This document shows positions 1 to 11,274 of a stretch of DNA of 64,000 nt, one piece after another. The position numbers and the translations under genes are program-made. This DNA is from Aselliscus stoliczkanus (lineage: Eukaryota > Chordata > Mammalia > Chiroptera > Hipposideridae), in assembly GCA_033961575.1 (NCBI GenBank), contig CM066729.1, positions 34,258,501-34,322,500 of the forward strand, read 5' to 3'. The notes below the pieces were generated by a model. That model was not told the DNA's origin, made no database searches, and saw only the letters and a list, made by a program, of their open reading frames with translations. How positions within the stretch are numbered: position 1 is the first letter of the stretch; every line of letters starts with the position of its first letter.

Positions 1-969
1 ACACCATATACGAGAACAAACTCAAAATGGATTAAAGACTTAAATGTAAGACCTGAAACTATAAAACTCCTAGAAGAAAATATAGGGAGTAAGTTTGCAG
101 ACATTACCCTGAGTAATATTTTTACTGATGTATCCCCTCGGGCAAGGGAAATGAAAGAAAAAATGAACATATGGGATTACACCAAACTTAAAAGTTTTTT
201 CATAGCAAAGGAAATCATTAATAAAGCAAAAAGGCAGCCTACTGAATGGGAGAATATATTTGCCAATGATATATCTGATAAGGGGTTGATATCCAAAATT
301 TATAAAACACTCATGCAATTCAACACCAAAAAAACAAACAACCCAATTAAAAAATGGGCAAAGGATATGAGGAGGCATTTCTGTAAAGAGGACATACAGA
401 TGGCCAACAGGCTTATGAAAAAATGTTCAACCTCACTAATCATCAGAGAAATGCAAATAAAAACCACAATGAGATACCACCTCACTCTGGTCAGAATGTC
501 TATCATCAACAAATCAACAACCAACAAGTGTTGGCGAGGGTGTGGAGAAAAGGGAACCCTGGTGCACTGTTGGTGGGACTGCAAATTGGTGCAGCCATTA
601 TGGAAATCAGTATGGAGGTATCGCAAAACACTGGAAATGGAACTGCCGTATAACCCAGCAATTCCACTCTTGGGAATCTACCCAGAGGAATCCAAGATGC
701 TAATTCGAAAAAATATATGCACCCCTATGTTTATTGCAGCGCTATTTACAATAGCCAAGACTTGGAAACAACCGAAATGCCCATCGGTAGATGACTGGCT
801 TAAGAAACTGTGGTACATTTATACAATGGAGTCTTACTCTGCTATAAAGAAGAATGAAATTGTACCATTTGCAACAATATGGATGGACATAGAGACTATT
901 ATGTTGAGTGAAATAAGTCAGTCAGAGAAAGACAAATACCACATGATCTCACTTATATGTGGAATTTGA
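1..969 (+). pseudogene. L1 ORF2 protein, C-terminal fragment
   Basis: Reading frame 1 is open from the first base to a TGA at 967-969, giving 322 codons of the C-terminal part of the L1 endonuclease/reverse-transcriptase protein, downstream of the RT catalytic core. A Cys-rich motif of the type C-x3-C-x7-H-C-x3-C lies at 529-582, matching the C-terminal cysteine motif known in L1 ORF2. The frame carries no stop or frameshift, but endonuclease and RT domains are not present in the window, so the fragment is not a functional gene as seen here. An ATG at 151 is internal to ORF2 and is not a true start. Whether the upstream part is intact cannot be told. Confidence 0.9.
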
Positions 970-1353
970 AAAACTGAATGAATGAGCATAAGAAACAGAA
1001 ATAGTTTCATAGATATAGAGGAAAAACAGGGTTGCTAGTTGGGAGAGGGGTGGGGATGAGGGAGAAGGGGAAAGGATTAGACAGAATAAATAGGTAACTA
1101 CAGTATTGTCACAGGGATATGAAAGACAGTTCGGGGAATATAATGTTAAAATTTTGTGGGGTGTCAGATGGTCACATGTTTTGTTAGGGAGACCACTTCA
1201 TGGATGGAGTAGAGGCTTGATCACGGCACTGTATACCTGAAATTGATGTTGTATAATATTGTATGCCAACTGTAATTGAATATATAGACAGTCACGGGAT
1301 GTGGATTATATGGTGGAAGGGAGTCAAAGGAATTGTAATAGATAGTATGATAC

Positions 1354-1393
1354 GGGGGTGGAGGAGTGGGAGGGGAGAATTGGGGGAGGGGGT
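1354..1393 (+). other. G-rich purine tract of L1 3'UTR (possible G-quadruplex)
   Basis: Several runs of three to five or more G lie within about 40 bases on the plus strand. G-rich polypurine tracts are a recurring feature of mammalian L1 3'UTRs. Folding into a quadruplex is an inference. Confidence 0.6.
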
Positions 1394-1474
1394 TGTCACT
1401 TTGAGGGGTAAAAAGTATAACTATTGCACTTAGTTGTACACCTGAAGCTAATTAAAAGTATATATAAAAAAAAA

Positions 1475-3699
1475 GTAATAACACTATGAGCCCAAGTATC
1501 ATAGATCATTGCTGATAACCAGACAGCAATTATTATTGCACATTGTCAGGGCAGCTATTGTTTTAGATCCTATGATGATGTAGCATGGAATGAATTCTAA
1601 CCAGCTAAAAGAAATTGAAAGAAGCTACATTCAAATTAAAAGTGGTATTTAAGAAAGGGACTCGCTGATAAAATGTTAGAAAGCTGCTTCTTTTGTCCTT
1701 ACGTGGCATCCTTAAACCATCTCTAAACTCAGTATAGTTTCCACTTTATTCTTTTTACAGTACATGCTTTGCTTTGGAGACAATCATATTTCCAGATTTT
1801 GCAGTTAGGAATAGATTTGTTGTAGAAAATGTATCATTTCATTTTGGTAGGTGTAATTCAAACTGTGATTGAATCATTACGTAGCTGGTTGTTTAAATGG
1901 CTGCCATTCAGCACCTAGCATCCCTGAGACTATAAGCTCTGTGAAGAATAGAATGGGGTCTGCCTTGTGAAGCACAGCCCCAGCCCCTAGTATATGGGCC
2001 TTTAGCTAGTAACTGGGAGAGACGGGGATTCAAGCCTAAGCTGCTAGCTCCATTCTCCGTGCTTTAGAGACTGTTTTGAATGTGTATGTGACAGGGTTCA
2101 AGCATGAAATTCATGGGTATATTTCTCAGTAAATTCAAACATTGCTAGTAAATAAACCATTTGTATAGTGAATGGCTTGACCAAATAACTCTATCTGTTC
2201 TTGTGATATGATTTCATGGTTTGCTGTTTATGGAAATATCTTTAGGTTCCAGTTTATACTGCACATCATGATTCTCGAGAGTTCATGACTAATTCAATTC
2301 TCAGAGGGAAAAGTAAATTTTACAGGGAAACTTTTCCGTTGAGTTCATATCCCCAACTCTAGTTGAAAATGCTTGTCTTATTCTAAAGGAAAAATCCTAG
2401 ACCAAATGTGAATAAACATTGACTATTTCCCACCTCTATTCGTGAATCATCTATTGATCAGTTCGGCCACTGTTAAGGAATTATCTTAAATATTCTCTAA
2501 ACTCCTTTCTGGTTCTGAATGTAATGAAATTATTTATGAAATTAATAGCTATCAAGTTATATACATTTTATCTCTTTTAGTAATTAAAACAATGAAATAG
2601 ATGCTGACATTCCAATTTGAGATGAAAAAAATGAGGCAGAGAGGAATTCAAACCTAGGTCTTCCCAAGTTGACACAATCTTAAGTGATTATTCTGTAGTA
2701 AAATAATGATATGAGAATATGTATACTATCGCTCATAGTCTTTTATGAACATCAAATATGATAGGAAATATTGGGAGTAATGTGATTTGTAAAGTAGAAA
2801 GTAATGTATGCAACCCAAGCTATTACTAATGTCATTTAATCTAGGTTTCACAATACTGTAACTGGCAAAAAGAATCCTGAGTTGATATACAATTCTACAA
2901 ATATAAAAATATAAAAATTATGTCTCCTGTAAAATTATGGGAGCTCCCAAATATTTGGGACTTAACTTTTATGATTTTGTGATGTTTGACTCTTTGAATG
3001 GCATAATCTTTTCAGAATGTAACTATGAGTATTATTAGCACTGTGCAGATGGAACTCGGTAGGCATTTTGGGAGGCTTGGATAATCATTCTCATTCTACT
3101 TTCAAGGAGAAAACCAGTCAGGTTGATATTACCCCTCTTAGAGCTTTATCTGAGAACGAGGATCATATAGCACGTAGGGTCATATTTGTGGCCCAGCATT
3201 TTGTTTATGCATGCATTTTCCCTCTATATTTAGCATATTTGATACCAAAGAAGAATCCAAAATTGAATTTCCCTGCATTCCTGGCAGCTAAGAAACACGT
3301 TTGACCAAGTGAGATGAACCTCTACAATGCTTCATTTCAGCAGGGAAAAACAAAAACAAAAAACAGGAAGCAGACTTTTTGAGAAGGTCATGCCTGGTGA
3401 ATATGGCAGAGCTCAGCATAGACACTGAGTCTGAGAAGTAACTGTGACAGAATTGCTGAGAATAGAGTCCTATGTTCACAATTTATAATGCTGGTGCTAG
3501 AATCAAGCCTGTGAGTAGTTTAGTGTTGTGGTTTGGATATTATTTCTGGCAGCATAACCTCTAAACCAAATTTTCTGGCCCTCCTGGACCTCTGTTGGCC
3601 AATTTATGTTGTTTCATAAAGACATCTTCTGTTTCACTTAATTTGTTCTCTTCTTGTTGCTAATAAGCCTGACTAAAATAAGCCTATCCCGTATAGCAG
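1475..3699. other. Unassigned AT-rich DNA with two weak MIR-like relics
   Basis: I see no credible gene here. Two short stretches (about 1960-2065 and 2590-2690) resemble the minus strand of MIR, with 'gaattcaaacctaggtc'-like and 'gggattcaagcctaag'-like segments matching the tRNA-like end of MIR. An open frame at 3068-3304 has no recognisable similarity and lies in ordinary AT-rich sequence. Confidence 0.45.
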
Positions 3700-4215
3700 G
3701 CTTTGTTAGACAAAATAATTATCTCCTACAGATGTCCAGTCCATGTCCCAATCTTTGGAACCTGTGAATATATGAAAGGAATTTGCAGATGTGATTATGA
3801 TTCAAGACCTCGGCATGGAGAGATTATCCAGATGGACCCTTTCTAATCACATAAATCCTTCAAAGCAGAGACCTTTTTCTGGCTAGGTCAGAGAGAGAGA
3901 GATACAGAGAAATGTGACAGAAGGAGAGGGAAGGAGGATTTTAAGCTTGAGAATGAATCTATCTGCTGTTGCTGGCTTTGAAGGCAGAGGATGGGGGCAT
4001 GAGCCACAAAATGCAGGCAACGTCCAGAAGCCTGGGAATGGTGCTCAGCTGACAAGCAGCAAGGGAAAACAGACTTGAGTCCTGCTACTGAATGAAACTG
4101 AGTTCCACCTATAATCTGAATGACCAAGAAAACAATCTATTCTAGAGCTCACCAAATACTAAATTGGTAGTGTTTAAAGTCACTAAGTTTGTGGCTATAA
4201 AAACTAATACAAAGC
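3700..4215 (+). mobile_element. MaLR/ERVL-like solitary LTR (MLT1-like), degraded
   Basis: The order of motifs fits a long-known mammalian LTR type: 'ctgtgaatat' near 3760, 'gcagatgtgatta' near 3786, 'gagattatcc' near 3820, 'aatcacataaatccttc' near 3846, and a 3' end 'cactaagtttgtggc ... aaactaatac' near 4180-4212. A second member of the same type lies at 29805-30335. No internal region or second LTR is adjacent, so it is probably a solo LTR. Subfamily is not assigned. Confidence 0.6.
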
Positions 4216-4358
4216 TAGAACAACTTCAATAGTTCATGGAGCAGTGTCTGACTGGGAACATTTTCTAGCATTTGTATAAAGCCAGGAAAGTTAAGTCAGT
4301 CTCTCGAGTCATTGAAAGAATGGAGAGCCTGATTTGTAGTCACAAAGTACAAAGTTTA

Positions 4359-4488
4359 GGGCAGGCCGAGTGGTGCGGTGGTTAAGCGCTGGCTTGGGAA
4401 GCCAGCGGCCCCGGTTCGATCCCACATATGAGGGCCAGTGATACTGTCCTCAAAAAAATCAAATCAAATCAAACAAACAAACAAACAA
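4359..4488 (+). mobile_element. Short tRNA-derived SINE (type A), plus strand
   Basis: A ~100-bp tRNA-like head carries an A-box-like segment (about 4371-4381) and a near-perfect B box GGTTCGATCCC (4413-4423). Between them a 6-bp stem (GCTGGC/GCCAGC) closes a 7-base loop, like an anticodon arm. The tail is (CAAA)n. A perfect 17-bp TSD flanks the element (4342-4358 and 4489-4505), so the insertion boundaries are firm. The GGCCGAGTGG start suggests a Leu- or Ser-type (class II) tRNA ancestor, which is an inference. Confidence 0.9.
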
Positions 4489-4994
4489 ACAAAGTACAAA
4501 GTTTATAATCATCTATTTTTGCACAGTTTGTTATCAATCATCAGGTGTGCTCTTGGATTACAGAGCCAGTCCATATGGGCCACAAAAGCTCGACCCTTTA
4601 TGAGTCGATTCTTGTTATAACCAACTTCATACACTTGACTTTTCTTTGCTCTAGCTCCTGCCATATTCTGTTCCTGTCAATCATTCTTTTGTTTGCTGCC
4701 TTGAACCTGGCCACAACTTGACTAGCTTGTCACCTTGACTGTGACATAATCCAGTCCAGCTTGACTATGATTTTGATTCCTCTCCTGCAGACTGCTTTAT
4801 TTCACTGTCTGCTCCAGCTTCTGTTGTAAGATTCACTTTGACCTCTAGGCCCAGATTCTAACTCAGAAACATCTCTATGTTTAGTGTCAGGAGGCAATGT
4901 ATAGAGCAGAAATAAGCAGTGCAATTCAAAATTCAGAGGAGATAACATGAAATGCAAGATAAGGATTTGATCAGAAGATATTGAAATTAGTCAG

Positions 4995-5165
4995 TGCTTG
5001 TGACATTGGACAGTTAAACTGTTAATGTTTCTCCATTTCTCCATATAAAATTTGGATGATAATAGCACTTCATAGATTGCTGATAGTACTGAATAAAATA
5101 ATACATGTAAAGCTCGTAGTATAGTTTCTAGAACATAGTAAATGCTATATAAGTGATACCTATAG
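4995..5165 (+). repeat. MIR SINE relic, plus strand
   Basis: The MIR 3' half is recognisable: 'aaaatttggatgataatag' (compare aaaatggggataataat), then 'ataatacatgtaaagctcgtag' and 'acatagtaaatgctatataagtg'. This is an ancient mammalian SINE, well diverged. Confidence 0.7.
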
Positions 5166-5424
5166 GTTATATATGTTAATGCACTTTATATATATAAATA
5201 GAAAACATACTGGAGGAGAAGGTGTATCTTCTTAATTTTCTTTTCTCTAAATTGAACTGCTGTTTCTGTGAAAAGTTTTTCAGTTTTGAAATTTATCTGG
5301 TTATCAACATTTATTTAATAAATCTAAATATTAAAACTTGGTTATTTTCTACTAACATGAAATTGGCATGAAGGCTCTTTAGGAAAGATTTAGCTTAATG
5401 AAAAAAAATCGTGATCAAAACCCT

Positions 5425-5540
5425 TCTTTTTCAAAGTATGGTCTGTAGCAATGTGTTTGAGTGCAAAATCGCAGACCCACCTAAGGCCTACTAAGTCAGA
5501 ATCTGCATTTTAATAAGGTACCCAGTTCTGATAATCAAAA
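5425..5540 (+). repeat. MER5-like hAT DNA transposon relic
   Basis: Contains 'aaagtatggtctgtagcaatg', 'cagacccacctaaggcctactaagtcagaatctgcattttaa' (split over 5470-5515) in the order of the MER5A non-autonomous hAT-Charlie element. Terminal repeats are eroded. Confidence 0.6.
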
Positions 5541-5590
5541 ACATGAACAGCAAAAATTAGAAAGGTAGCCAAATTAAAATGTAAATTATT

Positions 5591-5703
5591 ATTATTAATT
5601 TTTTATTTTGAGGACAGTGTCACTGGCCCTCATATGTGGGATCCGAACCGGGGCCACTGACGTCCCAAGCCAGATCTTAACCACCACACCACTTGGCCGG
5701 CCC
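5591..5703 (-). mobile_element. Short tRNA-derived SINE (type A), minus strand
   Basis: Reverse complement of the type A head (ending ggccggccc) with the A-rich tail on the left. A perfect 15-bp TSD, aaaatgtaaattatt, flanks it at 5576-5590 and 5704-5718. Confidence 0.9.
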
Positions 5704-5744
5704 AAAATGTAAATTATTTAAAGTTATCACTATAATGAAACTAT

Positions 5745-5930
5745 TCCTGTGCCTTTTCTATTTTGTTTCATCATTTATAAAATGGGGACAATGCACTACC
5801 TATTTCATAAAGTTAAAAGATGTAATGACCCGTGTCACAATTTATTAGATAATACATGGAAGCTTCAAGTAAGTTGCCTAACCAATAATAATGCTTATTA
5901 AATGTAAATATGACCATTAGTCTTTATTAG
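5745..5930 (+). repeat. MIR SINE relic, plus strand
   Basis: 'tttcatcatttataaaatgggg' followed by 'taatgacccgtgtcaca' and 'aataatgcttattaaatg' follows the MIR core and 3' order. Confidence 0.6.
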
Positions 5931-6199
5931 CCCATTCCACTACATAAACCTCCCTCTTCCCACACGTCCAACAACCCTATTTAAATAACCTGGATACTCT
6001 GGTGCAACTAATCATTTGAAAAATGATCAATGATTTTAGTATTACATTAATACATTTGGCTTTCATACTGTACAATACTAAATTAAACATTAATTCATAA
6101 AAAAGGGACACTTAAGAGGGGTTGAAGAATGTATCCTTAATATGAAAAGGAATATATAAACAAAGTCTGCAGCTCATCATAGCTTTGTGATCCAATATT

Positions 6200-6645
6200 G
6201 AAATCTTTTTTATTTCAAATAAGACAAAAGATGCATTTTATCACCACTTCTAGTCAACATTTTGCTGAGAGTTCTACTCAAAGTAATAAAAGAATGAAAA
6301 AGAAGAAATAATCAAGACCAGAAATTAGGAAATAAGTGTCATTATTTATAGGTAATGTACACTATACATAGAAATTAGAAATCAATCTCCAAATAAAATA
6401 TTAGAATTAGGAAGTGAGCTTAATAAGATCATGAAGAAAGCTCAATATATAAATATCAAAAGCAACTGCCATATGATCCAGTAATTGCTCTTCTGAGTAA
6501 TTCTTCCTTTAGCCAAAGGAAGAAAAATCAGTACCTTAAAGAGATGTCCATACTCCCATGTTCACTGCAACATTAATCAGGATAGCCAAGATATGGAAAT
6601 AATCTAAGTGTCCATGGGTGGATGAATGGATTTTTTAAAAGTATA
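6200..6645 (+). mobile_element. Old L1 ORF2 fragments, plus strand, with internal deletion
   Basis: 6220-6440 matches the L1 RT palm region at nucleotide level ('cttctagtcaacattttgctgagagt', then 'gaagtgagcttaataag'), but is heavily mutated and has no open frame. At about 6450 it jumps to the much later ORF2 segment ('catatgatccagtaattgc ... aagtgtccatgggtggatgaatgga'). The intervening ORF2 sequence is missing, so this is a deleted or composite relic. Confidence 0.65.
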
Positions 6646-6647
6646 TA

Positions 6648-6835
6648 TTTTAGAATCAGCTTGTCAATTTTTTTTAAAATGCCCTTTGGAGTTTTTACTC
6701 AGGTTGCAGTTTATGTATATAAAAATATGTGGGGAATTTGACCATGTGTAATTTTCCAATCCATGAAAAGAATGCATGTACTCACTTATCTCTCAATAAT
6801 ATGTAAAGCTGTCTGGGTAGCATTCTTGAAGGGTA
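6648..6835 (-). mobile_element. Old L1 ORF2 fragment, minus strand (arm of an inverted repeat)
   Basis: 'tagaatcagcttgtcaattt' at 6651-6670 is the reverse complement of a conserved L1 ORF2 stretch, followed by 'ttccaatccatgaaaagaatgcatgta' near 6754-6780, another ORF2 antisense landmark. The first ~88 bases recur inverted at 7366-7453. Confidence 0.65.
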
Positions 6836-6868
6836 TATTAGTCAGGGTTCTCAAAATTAACCATCACA
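6836..6868 (+). repeat. L1M 3'UTR remnant with large internal deletion
   Basis: 'tattagtcagggttctc' (6836-6852) and 'aaaattaaccatcaca' (6853-6868) are, from memory, the two ends of a several-hundred-base segment common in old L1M 3' regions. Here they are directly fused. Fuller relatives are seen at 12620-12898 and, inverted, 37480-37895. Confidence 0.5.
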
Positions 6869-7365
6869 TCTAGTTTTGACTAATTTAATTCTAAGGACTT
6901 TGTTCTATTTTATGCATTGAAAATTGTGTCTTTTAAAAGGTACTTGATTTTGGCATTGGTATTTGGTGTGTAGCTATACATCTTTTTGTTCAAACTATTT
7001 TGTTATTTTAAGTTAATTTTTTTTTTTCACTGAAATCGTACTGAGCCTTTGGTGTACCAGAAAATATTTCCAAAGATTTATATCATTTTAGTGTGGCTAT
7101 TCTATATTATTTAAGTGATGGCTTATGCATATTTTGATGTTATAATTTCTCTGACTATCTTTTTTTTTTCCCAATGAAATGTATTTTGGAGAATGTGATT
7201 AAAAATAATAGTTTTAAAATTCCCTATTCCAACCAATTTGACCTGTTAAACATTTATCTATTTATATGTGAAAATTTCCAGTTTTAAACAATAAAAACTT
7301 CCATTTTTGTTGGAAAACTCCACAGCAAAATCGCCTGCATTTTTTAGCTCATGTCCCCACTTCCT

Positions 7366-8960
7366 CCACATATTTTTATATAGATAAACTTCAACCTGAT
7401 TGAAAACTCCAAAGGGCGTTTTTGTGAAAATTGACAAGCTGATTCTAAAATTCTTAGAGAAATGCCGTGAGCCAGCATTAGACAGGACATTCCTGATGAA
7501 TGATAACATTGTTGGAAGACTTTCAGCGAGTCTCTTTACAATGCTACAGTAAACAAGGAGCAGTGGTATTAAAGCAAAGTTATATCTATAGATCAGTGAA
7601 ATAGAAAAGAGCCTATGTATTCATGGACACTTGATTTATGGAATTACTGAAGAATTGTGGAGGAAGGATGATTTGCTTTATATAAATCAACTGAATATCA
7701 ATTTGATAAAACATAAATAAATGAAACCTGACCTGTATATCACACCATATGCCAAAATCAATCCCAGGTGGATTTTAATATAAAAATGTGACATGCAAGA
7801 TGTATAGCCAGAAAATAATAGAGTTGAATATCTTCATGATATTTGGAGAGGGAGGAATTTATTACCTACTATCCAAATAGCATTCATTATAAAAGCAAAA
7901 AATGATAAATTTGGTGACATTAAATTAAGAACATCCTTTTAGAATTAAAACCTATTAACAAATTAAGAATGTTAGATAAAATATGAGAAAATATTTTCTC
8001 ATGTGTAATTGACAAGTGTCTGTGTGTGCGTGTGCTTGTGTGTATTTATGACCTAATAGGAAAAATGAATAAGGGACATGAAGAGATACTGTACAAAAAT
8101 AGAATATTAAAATGTCCTATAGGGCCAGCTGAGTGGCTCAGTTGGTTAAGAGCTCGCTCGAGAGTGCCAGCTGAGCTCTGAGCAACAGCTGTTCGAGGCC
8201 AGCCTGAGATGAGTTGCCGTTGAGCTGCCAACAGGTGGCAGGATGGCTCAGCTAAAAAATAATAATAATAAAAAAAATAAAATGTCCTATAAAGGTGCAT
8301 AATTTGCTAATTTAAAAAGTGCATAATTCACTAATATTCAAGGAAATACAAGGGAAGTCTTTTATAAGTTACCATTTTTAATCCACCAGAATGGGTAAAA
8401 TTTAAAGAACTAGAATATAAACTATTGGAGAACATATGAAGCATCAAGAATTAGCAAATGCTCTGAGTTGGTAAAGTGGTACCAACATTTTGAAAAACAG
8501 TTTAGCATCATCTAATATTACAGATCTGCATACCTGTTATCATCCAGCAATTTCAGTTCTGGGTATATATCGATGAAAGACATACACAGAAAGATTGTAT
8601 AAGAATGTTCGTGCCCTCATACAGCAGTATACGTGCAGTGATGAAAAAGAATATGAACTATAGATACAAAAGAAATTTGATACACACACATACATTCCAT
8701 ATTATTCCATTTATAAATAATTCTAACACTGGCAAATTTAAACTATAGTTTCAGAGATCGGGAGTGGTTACTTTTGGGGAGATAGGAAGTGGTAAGGATG
8801 GAAAAGATACAGAAAGGGGCTTGTGATGTATTTCTTGACCTGGATAATTGTTACATGGTTGTTCTCTGTGATGATTTGTTACATTATTTATTTCTTGCAT
8901 AGGTATGTTTTGTACACTTTTTTGTGTATGTTTTATAATTCATAATACAAACATTTAAAA
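7366..8960 (+). mobile_element. Old L1 (L1M-type) ORF2 3' part and 3'UTR, plus strand
   Basis: L1 landmarks run in order: 'aaaattgacaagctgattctaaaa' (7424-7448), 'gatcagtgaaatagaaaagagcc' (7591-7613), 'aacctgacctgtatatcacaccatatgcc' region (7725-7752), 'ccaatttcagttctgggtatatat'-like segment (8549-8571), then a 3'UTR with 'gggagtggttacttttgggg'-like sequence (8760-8779). Every frame is broken. The SINE at 8122-8277 is inserted in it. There is a diverged local duplication ('gtgcataatt') at 8297-8333. Confidence 0.75.
8122..8277 (+). mobile_element. SINE with 'gagtggctcag' head and A-rich tail
   Basis: One tRNA-like module (GGGCCAGCTGAGTGGCTCAG start) followed by a stub of a second module ('ggcaggatggctcagct') and an (AAT)n/A-rich tail. 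A perfect 14-bp TSD, taaaatgtcctata, lies at 8108-8121 and 8278-8291. It appears to be a cut-down relative of the multi-module type C SINEs at 21.1 and 31.5 kb. Confidence 0.88.
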
Positions 8961-10118
8961 ATCTTGATTGTTAATATAATAGAAATATTTGTTTAAATAT
9001 TTCGGTTACAAAGATTAAGGAAGCCTACCAATATAGAAAGTGTATTGATCCATTTGCTTTGTTAGGTGTTGCACTTGTTTGTGTGTATAGAAACCCATAA
9101 AAACGATGTCATTTATGTCCATCTGGCAGCACCCTAACTCTTTCAGGCCAATAAAGGTCATTTAGAAAATTACTCTTTCAAGTGACTTAACTCAGCCAAG
9201 TAGATTTGTATAGCCTTTCATGCCAAATGTAACTGATAAAGCTGCCTCTACATTTAGAATTAGACAATGGAAGCTGACTCATTTGAAAAATTGAGTTTCA
9301 TCTGCCAAAAAAGGGAAAAAAAGTCATTAAAAAAATCCAAACACAATGATGATCACTTGTATTTCAGAGAAACTGTGTATGGGGCCTGGAGTGAATCCCC
9401 CATCTTTTTTATGAACTCTTCTTGTCAGATGACATCTATTCTTGCACATCTACATTAATATTACATTGAAAATAAGTTCCTCAGAAAAATGTAAGATATG
9501 TTGCTTCGTTGGAATTAGGTGCTATATAAAGGCATATGAAGCCTGAGTAGATTTATTGTCCTATTGCCAGTTAAATTAGCAGCAGCCTGTGTCTGATGCT
9601 ATGAACTTTCCTTTTGTGATACAAATTCCTTGTGATATCTTTATTATTGTGTAAAGTAAAATATAAGGTCGGTCGGGTAATGATCTGGTTGAGTAACTAA
9701 CCACAAAGATCTACAATGAAATTAATTATGAATTGCACTTCTAATTGAAATAAGCATAGAATCTACACATTGAGAATATAAAAATCAACCAAATCATTCA
9801 AATAAATATTTGTTTAGAATTTTTGTTTATTTCTTTATTATTTAAAAATAAACCTAGGTTTTAAATTGATTTTTAATTTTTAAAAAAATTCAACTCTAAC
9901 TTCTTTGAAGGGAGAATTTATTTTTCAATCACAAAATAAATATAAGCCAACACTAATATAGTTTATTATTTAATATAGTACAAAACAATTTTACTTCAGA
10001 AATTATGGAAACTGAGATAATGAAGAAATAAAGTTTTAGGCCAGGATTCTAAATACCTTGGTATATAATTACTTTAAGTATTCATGAATTTAATAGACCC
10101 TTGAAAGGACTTCCAGAA

Positions 10119-10154
<36 letters not shown>

Positions 10155-11270
10155 ATTTTTTTTTTTTTCAAAGAACTCTAAGGATTTTCTAAAGGTTTTA
10201 TCACAACAATTAAACAAAGTGGGGAAGGTTATCAATTGCACACAGAGAAGTCCAAAATATTAGAAACAGATACTTGTACCTATACTGATATACTAAGAAG
10301 TCATACCACTTCAGTTACCCCAAGTGATGCACCTAGTTCTAAGTAAGAAGAACATAGACAAAAGTAATAATGGATGAAACATTTTCTTCAATGATCATTT
10401 CAAGCAAGGACCATAAAAATTTCAGACCATAAAAAGCAAAGCAATTTTAGAGACATTTAAAGAACATGAACAAAAGACAAACAAGACCTTTGGGTCCAGA
10501 GACATTTTGCCACATCTACACTAAAACCTTCTGAATAAGAATATACTTAATTGTGTGTGTGCCACTTTAAAATGTAAATGGAAAATAATTAGTATTACTA
10601 TTTGCAAACATCTCTATTGTTTAGAAGCTTTTGAAGCTTGTTTTTCTTTCAAACACTTTGTTCTTCTGGTCCTTTAGTATATTAACATGTATTTAGGCTT
10701 CAATAGTAATTAATTATCTGAATCTAATTTTAATACCTTTTCCTGAAAGTGAAGGAGACTGTATGTCCTTGTCGAAAGGGTAAACCTCCACCACTTTCCA
10801 GATTTGTTCTCACCAGCTTCATTATTGGTCTCTATGTGACTTTAATTGTTCCAAAAGTGAGAAACAAAATTAGACTATGGAGATGGGGTAATATTTTGAG
10901 GAATACTCTGGGAAGTTGACTGTGACTAGAGCACACACAAATATGAGAAGACACAAAATGGTTTGATTCAGGAAATCAGGATACTTGAGACAACTGAGAG
11001 TGGATCATCTTGGCTTTGAAATGAGATAGATCCCAACCTCTAAGTATCCATGGTATTATTTTTTGGAGCGAGAGTTGTAGTAGGTGATAAAAGTGCTTCA
11101 TCACTTCTAAGATAGATACAAACAAAAGGAAACTGGCACTAGTGGTACAAATATTCTCACACTAAGGGCCCTCTGTTTGCATACCTGCTATCACAAACTA
11201 ACCTATAGATGCATCTTTTTTTTTTTAATTGAGTCAGATATTGTATTAGCAAACAGCACAGGAGTTAGTT
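8961..11270. other. Unassigned AT-rich DNA
   Basis: No gene or confident repeat recognised. Holds a (TA)n run at 10122-10152 followed by a T-rich run. The 63-residue frame at 9267-9458 shows no recognisable domain. Confidence 0.5.
10122..10152. repeat. (TA)n microsatellite
   Basis: About 15 uninterrupted AT dinucleotides followed by a T-rich run. Confidence 0.95.
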
Positions 11271-11274
11271 TAGC

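Larger units (their letters stand above)
1..1474 (+). mobile_element. LINE-1 3' portion (relatively young), left end outside window
   Basis: The copy begins inside ORF2 at the window edge, runs to the ORF2 stop at 967-969, continues through a ~500-bp 3'UTR and ends in a short A-run at 1466-1474. The 3'UTR has the G-rich purine tract typical of mammalian L1s, then a terminal segment ending 'gtacacctgaagctaatt'. The same order is seen in two other copies in this window (44157-45726 plus, and 60591-64000 minus), so these belong to one L1 lineage. This copy is more diverged from the other two than they are from each other. No TSD can be checked because the 5' end is not in the window. Confidence 0.93.

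Noticed and set aside
4371..4430. Possible tRNA gene
   Set aside because: A- and B-box sequences are present, but acceptor and T arms do not close as in a tRNA. The copy is one of several SINEs with TSD and A-rich tail.
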